Assembly: GCA_035275405.1 (NCBI GenBank)
Contig: DATEMU010000003.1
Location: forward strand, 620,001-684,000
DNA from: Phycisphaerae bacterium
Lineage (GTDB): Bacteria > Planctomycetota > Phycisphaerae > UBA1845 > UTPLA1
Reading direction: 5' to 3'
Length of the DNA: 64,000 nt
Made by a program: the position numbers and the translations under genes. This document shows positions 38,586-50,653 of this stretch, in pieces. Each line of letters begins with the position of its first letter. Positions within the stretch are counted from its first letter, which is position 1. The notes beneath the pieces were generated by a model. The model searched no databases, was not told where the DNA came from, and saw only the letters and a list, made by a program, of their open reading frames with translations.

Positions 38586-39149
38586 ATGAACCAACTCGTC
38601 GGGCCGGTTTTCGACTATCGAGATTACGCTGGGTTTTGGCGCCGAAGCATCGCGCTTGTCATTGATTTTCTGATCTTAATAATCATCTATTTGTGCGCCG
38701 CCGAATACTGGTATGACCTCGTTCCCGAATCGTGGTGGACCGCAACGGTCGCCGCCAATATTGAGTTCGGGCTTTTTCTCTTTGTACTCGCCTATCTTTT
38801 CCTTTTTCGTTTGACCCAGGGCGGCACGCCTGGCTATCGGCTGGTCCGAATCCGCTACGCGCACATGTTCAATGAAAAGCCGACAATGTTGCAACGCTCG
38901 TATCGCGCGGCGATTACGATGTTCATGATCTGGGGACTGTTTGTCATCGATCATTTTTGGATTCTCTTCGATGAGCGAAAGCAAACATGGCATGACAAAG
39001 TGAGCGGCTTCTACGTGGTGAAGTGCAAGGCGCGGCCCATGGGGACACAGCAGGTCGTTCAGCGAATCGTGAACTTCATGATGCTCTCACTCGTCGTGTG
39101 GGAGCCAAAGGGTCTGGCGCGGCCGGTCGTCTGTCAATCGCGCGACTAG
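38586..39149 (+). CDS. RDD family membrane protein
   Basis: 187 residues from ATG 38586; a GTG one codon earlier is possible. Three or four helices, with YAGFWRRSIALVIDFLILII at the start matching the RDD Arg-Asp pattern and QGGTPGYRLVRIRYAHMF, then WHDKVSGFYVV, the family end motif. Function is unknown; some members act as ion antiporters. It sits where rplA would be expected. Confidence 0.82.
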   Translation: MNQLVGPVFDYRDYAGFWRRSIALVIDFLILIIIYLCAAEYWYDLVPESWWTATVAANIEFGLFLFVLAYLFLFRLTQGGTPGYRLVRIRYAHMFNEKPTMLQRSYRAAITMFMIWGLFVIDHFWILFDERKQTWHDKVSGFYVVKCKARPMGTQQVVQRIVNFMMLSLVVWEPKGLARPVVCQSRD

Positions 39150-39188
39150 ACCTCGTCTTGCAGCGTAGAGATCGTTGATCCCAATTAG

Positions 39189-39827
39189 TTATTCCCCCAT
39201 GACTTTTCCGCGAAAGGCGTCGCGCCAGGAGGCGGCGAGTTCGGGCAGGTTGACCAGCCGCTCGCGCAGGTCGTCACTCAATTGTACGTCGCGTTTCAGG
39301 CGGAGCATGCGCACGATGGACAGATCGGGGTGGGGCCGGGAGACGAGTTCGACGGCGTCACCGGCTCCGATCGCGCCGGTGTCCAGCACACGGAAATAAA
39401 AGCCGGAAAAGCCCTCCTCCCAGACCCACGGAATCATCCGCGGTTCTTCGTGTTTGCCAGCGAGCTTGGCACACGGTTGGCGAGGCTGAGAGACCTGCAC
39501 GGTGGCCGAGCCGATGCGGTAGGTGTCGCCGATGCAGATGTCGGTTTCCAACATCCCGTCCGTCGTGAGATTTTCGCCGAAGGAGGGCACGGGCATCTCG
39601 TGTCGAAGCCGCTCTTGCCAAAACGGGTAATGCTCATGGGAGTAACAACAGATCGCCTTGTCGGGACCGCCGTGGACCGAGCGGTCGGAGACGCGGTCGT
39701 TTTCGAATCCTTCCAGTGTTACGTGGACGGGGCCCGTGACGGGGTGTCGATTGATCGAAGTGCTGTAGGTACGACCGCCCCTGGCGACGAGTTGCGGGCG
39801 GCCGATGTTGACGGAGACGATTTGCAT
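39189..39827 (-). CDS. MOSC domain protein (YiiM-like)
   Basis: 212 residues from ATG 39827; the frame extends into pepF and that part lacks homology. Motifs: DRSVHGGPDKAICCYSHEHY, SFGENLTTDGMLETDICIGD, VSQPRQPCAKL with the conserved Cys. MOSC proteins handle molybdenum cofactor sulfur or reduce N-hydroxylated compounds with molybdenum cofactor (YiiM/YcbX). It follows pepF by 22 bases on the same strand. Confidence 0.88.
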   Translation of the reverse strand: MQIVSVNIGRPQLVARGGRTYSTSINRHPVTGPVHVTLEGFENDRVSDRSVHGGPDKAICCYSHEHYPFWQERLRHEMPVPSFGENLTTDGMLETDICIGDTYRIGSATVQVSQPRQPCAKLAGKHEEPRMIPWVWEEGFSGFYFRVLDTGAIGAGDAVELVSRPHPDLSIVRMLRLKRDVQLSDDLRERLVNLPELAASWRDAFRGKVMGE

Positions 39828-39849
39828 CCTTCTGCTACGGAGGTACGCG

Positions 39850-41745
39850 TTACTGTGCCGCGCGGTTCGACTGCTTTTGGAAGAGCGACTCAAACTCGGT
39901 GAGCAATTCATCGAAGAGCTGCATTGTGTCCTCGATGGGCCTGGGCGTCGTCATATCCACGCCGGCCAATCGAAGTGTTTCGAGAGGGTAACGGCTGCTG
40001 CCGGAGGACAGGAACTTCATCAGACCATCCACGGCCGTAGGGTCCCTGGCGAGGATGCGGCGGCCGATGTTGGTCGCGGCGCAGTGGCTCGTCGCGTAGG
40101 TGTAAACGTAAAAGTTGCTGTAGAAGTGCGGGATGCGCAGGCCTTCGGCGGCGCCGCAGTCGTCGTAGGCGGCGTGCGGCCCGTAATACTTCCTGACCAT
40201 GTCCTGATACTCTTTGCTGAGTACTTCGCCCGTCAGCGGCTCGCCTCGTTCCGCCATCTCGTGAAAGCGCATTTCGAACTCCGCGAACATCGTCTGGCGA
40301 AAGACTGTCGTGCGGATTTCGTCGATCTGTTGCTGGAGAATGAGGAGCCGTTCAATGTCGGTCTTGGCGTGGTCAAGAAGGTAATGGGCCAGGATGACCT
40401 CGTTGACCGTAGACGCAACTTCGGCGCAGAACGTGGCGTAGTCGCCGTAAATGAACGGCTGATTCTTGACGGTATACCAGGAATGCATGGCGTGGCCCAA
40501 TTCGTGGGCGATGGTGGAGCGGTCATTCGTGGTTCCGTGGAAGTTGAGCAGCAGGTAGGGGTGGGTGAGGTAGCTTCCCCAGCAGTAGGCGCCGCTGCGC
40601 TTGTTGGGCGACTCGTAGACGTCGATCCAGCGGGACTCAAAGGATTTGCGGAGCGTCGCAATGTAGTCCGGGCCGAGGGGCGCGAGGGCCTTCAGAATCG
40701 TCTCGACGGCGTCATCGTATTTGAGCGTCTCCTCCGGCGCCTCAACGATCGGCACGTAGAGGTCGTATTGATGCACTTCGGAAAGGCCCATGAGCTTCTT
40801 GCGCAGCGCCACGTAACGGTGCAGCTTCGGCAGATGGCGATGGATCGTCGCGACGAGGTTGTCGTACACGGCGACGGGGATGTTGGGATTGAAGAGCGCG
40901 GCTTCGCGACAAGTTTTGAATCCGCGGGCTTTGGCGTAGAACATGTGCTGCTTGACGTGGGTCGAGAGCAGGGCCGAAAGCGTGTTGGCCTTGGCCTGGT
41001 AGGTTTCGTGCAGGCCCGTCCAGGCGTCTTTGCGGACGCGGCGGTCACGGGAATAAATCATCGCCGAGTATTGGCCGACGCTGAGCTTCACGTCATTGCC
41101 CTTGTCGTTCTTAATCGTGGGGAAGTCGAGGTTGGTGTTAGTGAAGCGGCTGTAGATGTTACCGGGACCGGAGGCGATGTCGCCGGCCATGGCCAGCAAT
41201 TCCTCCTCGCGGGGTGAGAGGACATGGGCGCGCTGGCGTTCGAGGTCTTCCAGGTAATGGCGATAGACGGCAAGCTCCTTATTCGACTCCAACCAGGCGT
41301 GGACCTTTCCCGCTGGAAGGCTGAGGATCTCGGGGACAAGCCAACTGGCCGCCTCCGCAGCCCTGGTGGCGAGCGACTCGGCGCGATCCGCGCGTCCCTG
41401 CGCAACATTGACGCTCATATCCTCGTGGTAAGAAAGACCGGCATAAACGATGAGCCGGTCGATCTCGGCGGCGAGGTCGTCGCGGAGCTTGAGGGCGGTC
41501 AGGAGCGATTCAGTGGAATGGCCGAGTGTTCCCCTGAGCTTGGGCAGCTTGGCGATCAATCCATCGGCCGTCTTGAAGGAGGCTTCGAAGTCCGAGTCAC
41601 TCTTGAAGATGTCCGTGAGGTTCCAGCGATGTCTTTCCGGAATTTCGCTGCGCGGCCGAAGGCCCGTGACCGAAGGGATATTTGTGACTCCGCCTTCTTG
41701 AGCCCAAGCAATGTTCTGGCTGGCCAAGCCCCAACTCATCGTCAT
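39850..41745 (-). CDS. pepF: oligoendopeptidase F (M3 family)
   Basis: 631 residues. The catalytic motif STIAHELGHAMHSWYT (HExxH) is followed by the expected acidic ligand region (YATFCAEVASTVNEVIL), and FRQTMFAEFEMRFHEMAERG is typical of PepF. The first 17 residues (MTMSWGLASQNIAWAQE) have no real signal peptide but resemble the end of one, so the start may be misplaced. Family enzymes hydrolyse short peptides. The gene follows sdhA after a 134-base gap with no clear terminator. Confidence 0.92.
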   Translation of the reverse strand: MTMSWGLASQNIAWAQEGGVTNIPSVTGLRPRSEIPERHRWNLTDIFKSDSDFEASFKTADGLIAKLPKLRGTLGHSTESLLTALKLRDDLAAEIDRLIVYAGLSYHEDMSVNVAQGRADRAESLATRAAEAASWLVPEILSLPAGKVHAWLESNKELAVYRHYLEDLERQRAHVLSPREEELLAMAGDIASGPGNIYSRFTNTNLDFPTIKNDKGNDVKLSVGQYSAMIYSRDRRVRKDAWTGLHETYQAKANTLSALLSTHVKQHMFYAKARGFKTCREAALFNPNIPVAVYDNLVATIHRHLPKLHRYVALRKKLMGLSEVHQYDLYVPIVEAPEETLKYDDAVETILKALAPLGPDYIATLRKSFESRWIDVYESPNKRSGAYCWGSYLTHPYLLLNFHGTTNDRSTIAHELGHAMHSWYTVKNQPFIYGDYATFCAEVASTVNEVILAHYLLDHAKTDIERLLILQQQIDEIRTTVFRQTMFAEFEMRFHEMAERGEPLTGEVLSKEYQDMVRKYYGPHAAYDDCGAAEGLRIPHFYSNFYVYTYATSHCAATNIGRRILARDPTAVDGLMKFLSSGSSRYPLETLRLAGVDMTTPRPIEDTMQLFDELLTEFESLFQKQSNRAAQ

Positions 41746-41879
41746 GCCAACACCTAACCCCCGGTCGAAGTTTATTTATTGTTACATCGGAAAAACTGGG
41801 TTCCGCGCCAGGCGGCGACCGTTGTCCGCATGACGGCATCATAGCTTTTCCGTCAACGCGGACAAAGTTGGGCTGAAAG

Positions 41880-43856
41880 TTATACCGCTGCAGCGGCCAT
41901 ATGCTTGGGCTTGGTAGCGCCGCCGATGAATTCAGTCTTCCAGATTCGCTCGATTTCTTCCGCGCCCTTGAGACCGTAGGTGCGCGGCCGCGGGGGAATC
42001 AGGCTCGTGTCGACCGATTCGTAGGAGAGCTTGGGTCCATCGGAAGCGTGGACGGCGATCGTCGTCTTGAGCCACTGGTCATTACGCTTCTTGAATTGTT
42101 CGCACCATTTTCGGGCCTGGCCCGTGAGGTCGCCGGCGGCGGGGTCGAGGCTGGCCATCTCGAAATCCGGCTTGTAATGGGCGCCGCGGGATTCGTCGCG
42201 CTGCAGCGCGCCGAGGGCGATGACCTTGGCGAGAATGAGCATGTCGCCGAGCGCGCGGGTGTAGGACAGGTTCTGGTTCGTCCACTGCCCCTTATCGGCC
42301 AGCGGCGCGCGTTGATAACGGTCGGAAAGCTCGTCCAGCTTGGACAGCGTGGCCTGTATCTTGTCGTTGTGGCGTACGACCGTGACGTTTTGCGTCATCG
42401 TCCGGCCCATTTCATCTTGCAGCCTGTAGGCGTTTTCATCGCCGGTCCGCGAGGCCAGCCGGTCGAAATGATCGCGGTGTTTCCGCACAGCGGCGTCGAA
42501 GAGCGACGTGGGGCTATCGGCGGCGGATTGTTTGAGCGACTTGAAATAGGACTGAATCGACGGGCCGACGATCAGGCCCGCGAAGATGCAAGACAGCAGC
42601 GAATTCGCGCCGAGGCGATTCGCGCCGTGATACTGGTAGTCGGCTTCGCCGATGGCGTAGATGCCGGGGACATTGGTCATTTGGTTCTTGACCGCTCCGT
42701 GGACGATTCCGCCCGTCGCAGCGTCTTTTTCGTAATCGACCCAGAGACCGCCCATGGAGTAATGAACGGCGGGAAAGATCTTCATGGGGACTTTTCGCGG
42801 ATCAACCCCCTGGAATTTCTCATAGATTTCGAGAATGCCTTCGAGCTTGTGGGTTGTCGCGGCGGGCAGGTGGGTCAGGTCGAGATAGACGCAGTATTCA
42901 CCTTTTTCCACGCTCAAGCCGCCGTTGGCGCAGACGTCGAAGATTTCCCGCGTGGCGATGTCGCGCGGGACGAGGTTTCCGTACGTCGGGTAACGTTCTT
43001 CGAGAAAGTAGTAACGCTCGGATTCGGGGATCGTGAGCGGGTCGCGGGGGTCTTGCGGCGTTCGCGGAACCCATACGCGACCGCCCTCGCCGCGGGCGCT
43101 TTCGCTCATGAGGCGGAGCTTGTCCGCGCCGGGGATGGCGGTCGGGTGCACCTGGATGAACTCGCCATTGGCGTATTTGACGCCTTCCTGATAGGCCCGG
43201 CTGTTGGCTCCGCCGGTGCAGATCATCGACATGGTGCTCTTGCCGAAGATCAATCCGCAGCCACCGGTCGCGAGGACGACGGCGTCGGCGGGGAGGGGGC
43301 GGATCTCCATCGAAAACATGTCCTGGACGACGCAGCCCTTGCAAACGCCGGCGCTATCGAGGATGAGGCCGAGGAACTCCCAGTATTCGTAGAGCTTGAT
43401 GAGTCCTTCGGCGTCCCAGCGGCGAACCTGTTCATCGAGGGCGTACAAGAGCTGCTGGCCGGTCGTCGCGCCGGCAAAGGCCGTGCGCTTGTAGAGCGTA
43501 CCGCCGAAGCGACGGCGATCGAGATGTCCCTCCGGTGTGCGATTGAAGGGCACGCCCAACCGATCAAGCAGGTCGATGACCCGCGGTCCCCAGTCGCACA
43601 TCTCTTTGATCAGCGGCTGGTGATTAAGGAAGTCACCGCCATAGACGGAGTCATCGAAGTGCTTCCATTCGCTGTCGCCCTGGGCGCGGGTTACGTCGTT
43701 GACGCTGTTGATCCCGCCCTGTGCGCAAACGCTGTGCGAGCGTTTGACGGGGACCATGCTGACGAGGTCCACAGCGATCCCCAGTTCAGCGAGCTTCATC
43801 GCCCCGGCGAGGCCGGCCAGCCCACCGCCGATCATTGCCACACGTTGTTTAGCCAT
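41880..43856 (-). CDS. sdhA: succinate dehydrogenase flavoprotein subunit
   Basis: 658 residues. The N-terminal FAD motif GGGLAGLAGAMKLAELG, HSVCAQGGIN with the FAD-linked His region, VQVHPTAIPG, SESARGEGGRVWV, and HYSMGGLWVDYEKDA are all visible. The size and sequence fit the B-type enzymes with a single five-helix cytochrome subunit. Ten bases separate it from sdhC. The iron-sulfur gene sdhB is missing after it. A 737-codon frame on the opposite strand is a shadow. Confidence 0.96.
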   Translation of the reverse strand: MAKQRVAMIGGGLAGLAGAMKLAELGIAVDLVSMVPVKRSHSVCAQGGINSVNDVTRAQGDSEWKHFDDSVYGGDFLNHQPLIKEMCDWGPRVIDLLDRLGVPFNRTPEGHLDRRRFGGTLYKRTAFAGATTGQQLLYALDEQVRRWDAEGLIKLYEYWEFLGLILDSAGVCKGCVVQDMFSMEIRPLPADAVVLATGGCGLIFGKSTMSMICTGGANSRAYQEGVKYANGEFIQVHPTAIPGADKLRLMSESARGEGGRVWVPRTPQDPRDPLTIPESERYYFLEERYPTYGNLVPRDIATREIFDVCANGGLSVEKGEYCVYLDLTHLPAATTHKLEGILEIYEKFQGVDPRKVPMKIFPAVHYSMGGLWVDYEKDAATGGIVHGAVKNQMTNVPGIYAIGEADYQYHGANRLGANSLLSCIFAGLIVGPSIQSYFKSLKQSAADSPTSLFDAAVRKHRDHFDRLASRTGDENAYRLQDEMGRTMTQNVTVVRHNDKIQATLSKLDELSDRYQRAPLADKGQWTNQNLSYTRALGDMLILAKVIALGALQRDESRGAHYKPDFEMASLDPAAGDLTGQARKWCEQFKKRNDQWLKTTIAVHASDGPKLSYESVDTSLIPPRPRTYGLKGAEEIERIWKTEFIGGATKPKHMAAAAV

Positions 43857-43865
43857 AGTAGGAGA

Positions 43866-44642
43866 TCAACTTTCGTTCACTTGCTGCACGGCCATTGTTT
43901 TGGGAGCCGCTTTCGCGTCCAGCGGCGTTCTCGCGAACGCGTAGAGGCTCATCCCGCCCCAGAGAAAAAGGACGATCCCCACGGCCGCGCACGCGTAGCC
44001 CATTTTCCGCTGGGCCTGGGCACCGACGGTAATGCCCCAGCTAATGCAGAACGTCCAGATTCCGTTGGCGAAATGGTACACAGATGCCGCGAGGCCGAGG
44101 AGGTAAAAGCTTAGCGTGATCCACACGGGGACCACCAGGCCAAGTTGGGTAATCCTCCATTGGGTAAGGCCGGTGCGGGTGATCTCGTACGGGTTCTCGC
44201 TTCCAATGAATTCCGGTCCCCAACCCACCCAGTGCGCAAATCGGAATTTCAAGAGGTGTACGATGATGAAAACCAGCGCGATATAGCCTGTGACGCGTTG
44301 CAGCGTGTAGCGACGATTGGCCATGTAGGGATATTCGCGAGCATTGGGCTGCGCGGTGAGGGCGATTTTCACGCCGTAGAGGGCGTGGAAGGCAAGCGGG
44401 AGGAAAATCCCAAAGAGTTCGAGCGCCCATAGGTAGGGCAAGTGGTGCAGGCCATGGACGGCCTCGTTGAAACGCTCCGGACCGGGAGTCTTCGAAGCCC
44501 AGCCTGCGGCCAGCGAGTTGGTCAAGAGATGCTCGATGAGGAAGACACCGATCGGCACGATGCCGGTCAGCGAATGCAGCTTGCGGAGCAGGAAATGATG
44601 CTTCTCATCAAAAGTGGGCGTGTCAGGAAGTGGCGTGGCCAA
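43866..44642 (-). CDS. sdhC: succinate dehydrogenase cytochrome b subunit
   Basis: 258 residues from TTG 44642 (MATPLPDTPTFDEKHHFLLR); no ATG is available before the conserved start. Five membrane helices with haem-binding His candidates at LHSLTGIVPIGVFLIEHLL, LAFHALYGV, IALVFIIVHLLKFRFAHW and ASVYHFANGIWTF. This is the single-subunit anchor type passing electrons to quinone; menaquinone is plausible given mqnA/mqnC in the window. Promoter-proximal gene of sdhCA. Confidence 0.92.
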   Translation of the reverse strand: MATPLPDTPTFDEKHHFLLRKLHSLTGIVPIGVFLIEHLLTNSLAAGWASKTPGPERFNEAVHGLHHLPYLWALELFGIFLPLAFHALYGVKIALTAQPNAREYPYMANRRYTLQRVTGYIALVFIIVHLLKFRFAHWVGWGPEFIGSENPYEITRTGLTQWRITQLGLVVPVWITLSFYLLGLAASVYHFANGIWTFCISWGITVGAQAQRKMGYACAAVGIVLFLWGGMSLYAFARTPLDAKAAPKTMAVQQVNES

Positions 44643-44694
44643 GATTGGAATCCCGATAAGTCAGTGTTTGCGGCCGCACAGGGCCGGAGCGACA

Positions 44695-44723
44695 AGCCTA
44701 GAAATGTCGCGGCCTGGCGTCAA
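44695..44723 (-). promoter_or_regulatory. promoter candidate for sdhCA
   Basis: On the minus strand TTGACG (44723-44718), 17-base spacer, TAGGCT (44700-44695), about 50 bases ahead of the sdhC start. The -35 is good, the -10 fair. Confidence 0.45.
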
Positions 44724-44819
44724 CCCCGCTCGGCGCGGACCGGTCGATGGCGTATAATGGACGTTCCTGAGGGGGGATGACCTTTTCTTTCACATAAGAG
44801 GGTAGGAGCGGTATTGCTG

Positions 44820-47105
44820 ATGAGATCTCGACTCGCTCGCCTGCATGTTAGCGCCACATTTATCGTACTGATGCTGGTCTCGGCCGCTCCGGCGGGCGAC
44901 TTGGGAATCAAACCCGGCGATCAGGTGGTTCGGGTCGATGTGACCACCGCCGAACGACTCGCGCTGCTCGAGTCGATGAACCTGGACATTTGGTCCCATG
45001 AGATCGGGGTCGGCCCGCTCGACGTCTATGTGTCCGTCGTAGATCGAAAGCGGCTCGATGAGGCCGGATTCACTTACCGCGTGCTCAACCCCGACATTCT
45101 TCGCTCGCGGAGGGCTGAGGAAGAGGCCTACCGGCGGCATGTCGAACAAGCCGCACGCGGGCTGGCGACGCCGTTTGATTCCTATTTGCCCCTGGCGGAC
45201 ATCGAGACGTACATCAACAACCTCGCTGCCGCGCGACCGGACTTGTGTGAGGTCATTGACATTGGCAACACCGTACAGGGTCGCGATATCTGGGTCTTGC
45301 ACATCACGGGCGCGGGGGCGGGGCCCAAGCCCGGCGTTTTCTACCATTCGCTGATCCATGCCCGTGAATGGATCACGGCGCCAGTAGTGCTGTATCTCGC
45401 CACGCACCTTGTCGAAAACTACGACACGGATCCCTGCGTTCAGGCGCTGGTGGATCAGACGGATTTTTATCTTGCCCCGTGCGTAAATCCCGATGGTTAC
45501 AGCTATACGTGGACGAACAATCGGATGTGGCGAAAGAACCGCAGGAACAATGGCAGCAGCTACGGCGTCGATCTCAATCGCAATTTCGGGTACCAATGGG
45601 GCTGCTGCGGCGAAAGTGGCTCGAGCAGTTCGCCCGGTTCGGACACCTATCGCGGCCCAAGCGCCTTCAGCGAACCAGAGACACAGGCGATCCGTGACTT
45701 CGTCCAGGCGCACCCCAACATCAATGCCTACATGGACTATCACAGTTACTCGCAGCTCCTGATGTGGCCGTGGGGGTACACGCCGTCTTTGACACCGGAC
45801 AATGCGCAATTCGCCGCGGTTGGCAATGCCATGCAGCAGATGATCCTGGACGTGCACGGCACCTATTACGAGCCGGGGCCGGCCAACACCACGATCTATC
45901 CGGCGAACGGCGTATCAATCGATTGGGCCTACGGAGTCGAGGAGATTCTGGCGTATACGATCGAATTGCGTGACACCGGCGAGTTCGGTTTCGTTCTTCC
46001 CCCGGAACAGATCGTGCCGACGTGCGAGGAGAATCTGCCGGGGATTCTGTACCTGTCACGATGGGCTTCGGCGGGCGTCCTTTTGGACCTACAGGGTCCG
46101 GCGCCGGAACAAATCGTCGCTGGACAATCGACGCCGATCAGCGTCACGCTCATTGCCGCCCAGGAAAACTACGTGCCGGACTCGGGGCTGATGCACTATC
46201 GATTCAATCCCGTCGACCCCTATTCAACCACGCCGCTCGCGTTGCAAAGCGGTACCACGTACATCGGGACGCTGCCCGCCGGGACTTGCGGGGACACGGC
46301 GGAGTTCTATTTCACGGCTTCCGGCAGCGGTGGATACGTCGCCGTTGATCCTTGCGGCGCGCCGACAAATGTTTATTCCGCGCCGGTTACGCTGGCCGAG
46401 CCGTCTCCGGAACTCGCGTATTCATTCACGATGACGACCAATCCCGGATGGACGCTTGGCACGGGATGGGCGTATGGCGATCCGACGGGTTCGTGCGGCG
46501 ATCCGCAGAACGGCTTCACGGGCACGAACGTGCTCGGGTACAATTTAAGCGGCTGTTATTCGGACAATATTCCGGTTCGGTATGCCACCACGACGGCGAT
46601 CGATTGCTCGGACCTGGTAAATACGCAACTTCGATTCCGCCGGTGGCTGGGAGTCGAATCGTCGGTTTACGATCACGCGAGCATCGAAGCCTCCAACAAC
46701 GGCACGACGTGGACGACCGTCTGGAATTTCGTCGGTCCCACACTTGTCGAGACGAGCTGGTCGCTTCAGACATATGACATCTCGGTGGTCGCAGACGAGC
46801 AGCCGACGGTTTACCTTCGTTGGGTAATGGGAGACTCGGACGGAGGCCTTACATTTTGCGGCTGGAACATTGATGATGTCGAAATCCTCGGGGCCGAAGC
46901 AAATCCTTGCTCGGGGTTCGCCTTGGGCGATGTGAACAACGACACGTACGTGGATGCCTTGGACATCGGCGCATTTACCGAGGCCCTCCTGCAATGGCCG
47001 ACGATCACACAGCAGCAGACTTGTAGTGCGGACATCGACGGCGTCTGTGGCGTGACGATGGAGGACGTGGAGCCTTTCGTGCAGATACTCGTGGGGAGTA
47101 GTTAG
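44820..47105 (+). CDS. secreted M14 zinc carboxypeptidase with dockerin-like tail
   Basis: 761 residues from ATG 44820 after GGGTAGGAG. Signal peptide (ATFIVLMLVSAAPAG), a propeptide-like region, then the M14 domain: YHSLIHAREWITAPV (HxxE zinc ligands), GVDLNRNFGYQWG (substrate site), NAYMDYHSYSQLLMWPWGY (third ligand His), and AYTIELRDTGEFGF (catalytic Glu). A beta-sandwich with an MAM/laminin-G-like look (RFRRWLGVESSVYDHASIEA) follows, then two Ca-binding dockerin-like segments (GDVNNDTYVDALDIGAF; SADIDGVCGVTMEDV). It is an extracellular protease probably tethered to a surface. Confidence 0.93.
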   Translation: MRSRLARLHVSATFIVLMLVSAAPAGDLGIKPGDQVVRVDVTTAERLALLESMNLDIWSHEIGVGPLDVYVSVVDRKRLDEAGFTYRVLNPDILRSRRAEEEAYRRHVEQAARGLATPFDSYLPLADIETYINNLAAARPDLCEVIDIGNTVQGRDIWVLHITGAGAGPKPGVFYHSLIHAREWITAPVVLYLATHLVENYDTDPCVQALVDQTDFYLAPCVNPDGYSYTWTNNRMWRKNRRNNGSSYGVDLNRNFGYQWGCCGESGSSSSPGSDTYRGPSAFSEPETQAIRDFVQAHPNINAYMDYHSYSQLLMWPWGYTPSLTPDNAQFAAVGNAMQQMILDVHGTYYEPGPANTTIYPANGVSIDWAYGVEEILAYTIELRDTGEFGFVLPPEQIVPTCEENLPGILYLSRWASAGVLLDLQGPAPEQIVAGQSTPISVTLIAAQENYVPDSGLMHYRFNPVDPYSTTPLALQSGTTYIGTLPAGTCGDTAEFYFTASGSGGYVAVDPCGAPTNVYSAPVTLAEPSPELAYSFTMTTNPGWTLGTGWAYGDPTGSCGDPQNGFTGTNVLGYNLSGCYSDNIPVRYATTTAIDCSDLVNTQLRFRRWLGVESSVYDHASIEASNNGTTWTTVWNFVGPTLVETSWSLQTYDISVVADEQPTVYLRWVMGDSDGGLTFCGWNIDDVEILGAEANPCSGFALGDVNNDTYVDALDIGAFTEALLQWPTITQQQTCSADIDGVCGVTMEDVEPFVQILVGSS

Positions 47106-47195
47106 AATCGCCCGGCTATTCTCAAGGCCAAGTGAGGCATAACTCATTATTTGTCATAGCTTTATAGCTTCAGCGGACTTAATGGCCCACTCGCC

Positions 47196-47224
47196 TTGAA
47201 CTTCGTCTCCCCCCCCCTTATAAC
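47196..47224 (+). promoter_or_regulatory. promoter candidate with long leader for hppA
   Basis: TTGAAC (47196-47201), exactly 17 bases, TATAAC (47219-47224). It lies in the 430-base gap before hppA and implies a leader of about 300 bases. I see no recognised riboswitch in that leader. Confidence 0.55.
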
Positions 47225-47535
47225 GTGCAGTTCTCAATTCGCCGTTCACGCGGGCGGCGATGATTGCAGCGCCTTGAACGGCGAGGCTGGGCGGTCGGAA
47301 GGCGTGGCAAGCCGCCCGGGCAAGTGAAGTCAGCGACAGCCGGCGAAGATCGGCGCGCCGGTGCGCGGAAATCTCTCCAGCCGCTTGACGGCAGTCCAGA
47401 AGATTGAAGAGATTGGCGAATTGTGAAGGGTCGATGTCGAGGCTCGCTTGTGAAAGTTCTCACGATGCGGCCGCGTTCGGCTCCTCGCCGGCCAGGACTT
47501 TTCAATTCCACAAACAGGTAAGCAGGCTTTTTTGT

Positions 47536-50076
<2,541 letters not shown>

Positions 50077-50113
50077 CGATCACGGCAGAGCCGCGCGCCC
50101 ATCGGGAGGGGTC

Positions 50114-50566
50114 ATGGGACGAAAGGCCATCAACGCCAAACGCGACGCCCAGTCCGTCCCCGGCGTCAAGGCCGGCGATGACGCCCGCGAGGCGCTTCGC
50201 CAGCGCCTGGCCCGTGCCGCCTACGCCGCGCGGCAATACGCCATTGATGCGGCCAGACTGGTTTGCGACGAAAAATGCGAGGACATTCTCGTCCTGGACC
50301 TTCGGGGCGTCTCGACGATCTGTGACTACTTCGTGATTGCGACGGGTACCTCCGACCGGCAGATGCGGGCGGTGGCGGACCATCTGCGCGAACTTGGCAA
50401 GACGCGCGGGGAGGAGCCGTACAGCGTATCGGGCTATGACGAGGGGGCGTGGATCGTCGTGGACTATGTGGACGTAGTGGTGCATCTCTTCGACACGGAG
50501 AAGCGGTCATACTACGATCTGGAGGCGCTTTGGGGGGACTGCCCACGGGTTGAGTGGGGGGCCTAA
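50114..50566 (+). CDS. rsfS: ribosome silencing factor RsfS
   Basis: 150 residues from ATG 50114, with a strong GGGAGGGG site; the longer frame overlaps hppA. Core motifs: DILVLDLRGVSTICDYFVIA, GTSDRQMRAVADHLRE, GAWIVVDYVDVVVHLFDTE, and RSYYDLEALWGDCPRV. RsfS binds L14 and blocks joining of ribosomal subunits when nutrients are scarce. The 37-residue basic head before the core is longer than usual. Confidence 0.94.
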   Translation: MGRKAINAKRDAQSVPGVKAGDDAREALRQRLARAAYAARQYAIDAARLVCDEKCEDILVLDLRGVSTICDYFVIATGTSDRQMRAVADHLRELGKTRGEEPYSVSGYDEGAWIVVDYVDVVVHLFDTEKRSYYDLEALWGDCPRVEWGA

Positions 50567-50653
50567 TAAACGTCAAGACATCGAAGTCGAAGCCAGAGCG
50601 GCGCAACGGGCCAAGTTTTGATTTTTTGGTGATTTGACGATTCACTTGCTGGC

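Noticed and set aside
41901..44114. 737-codon open frame on the plus strand
   Set aside because: It is opposite sdhA and part of sdhC, both of which have clear motifs; the frame is a composition artefact.
47218..47511. Minus-strand frame in the gap before hppA
   Set aside because: Low-complexity Arg/Pro/Ser translation, no ribosome site, no similarity I recognise.
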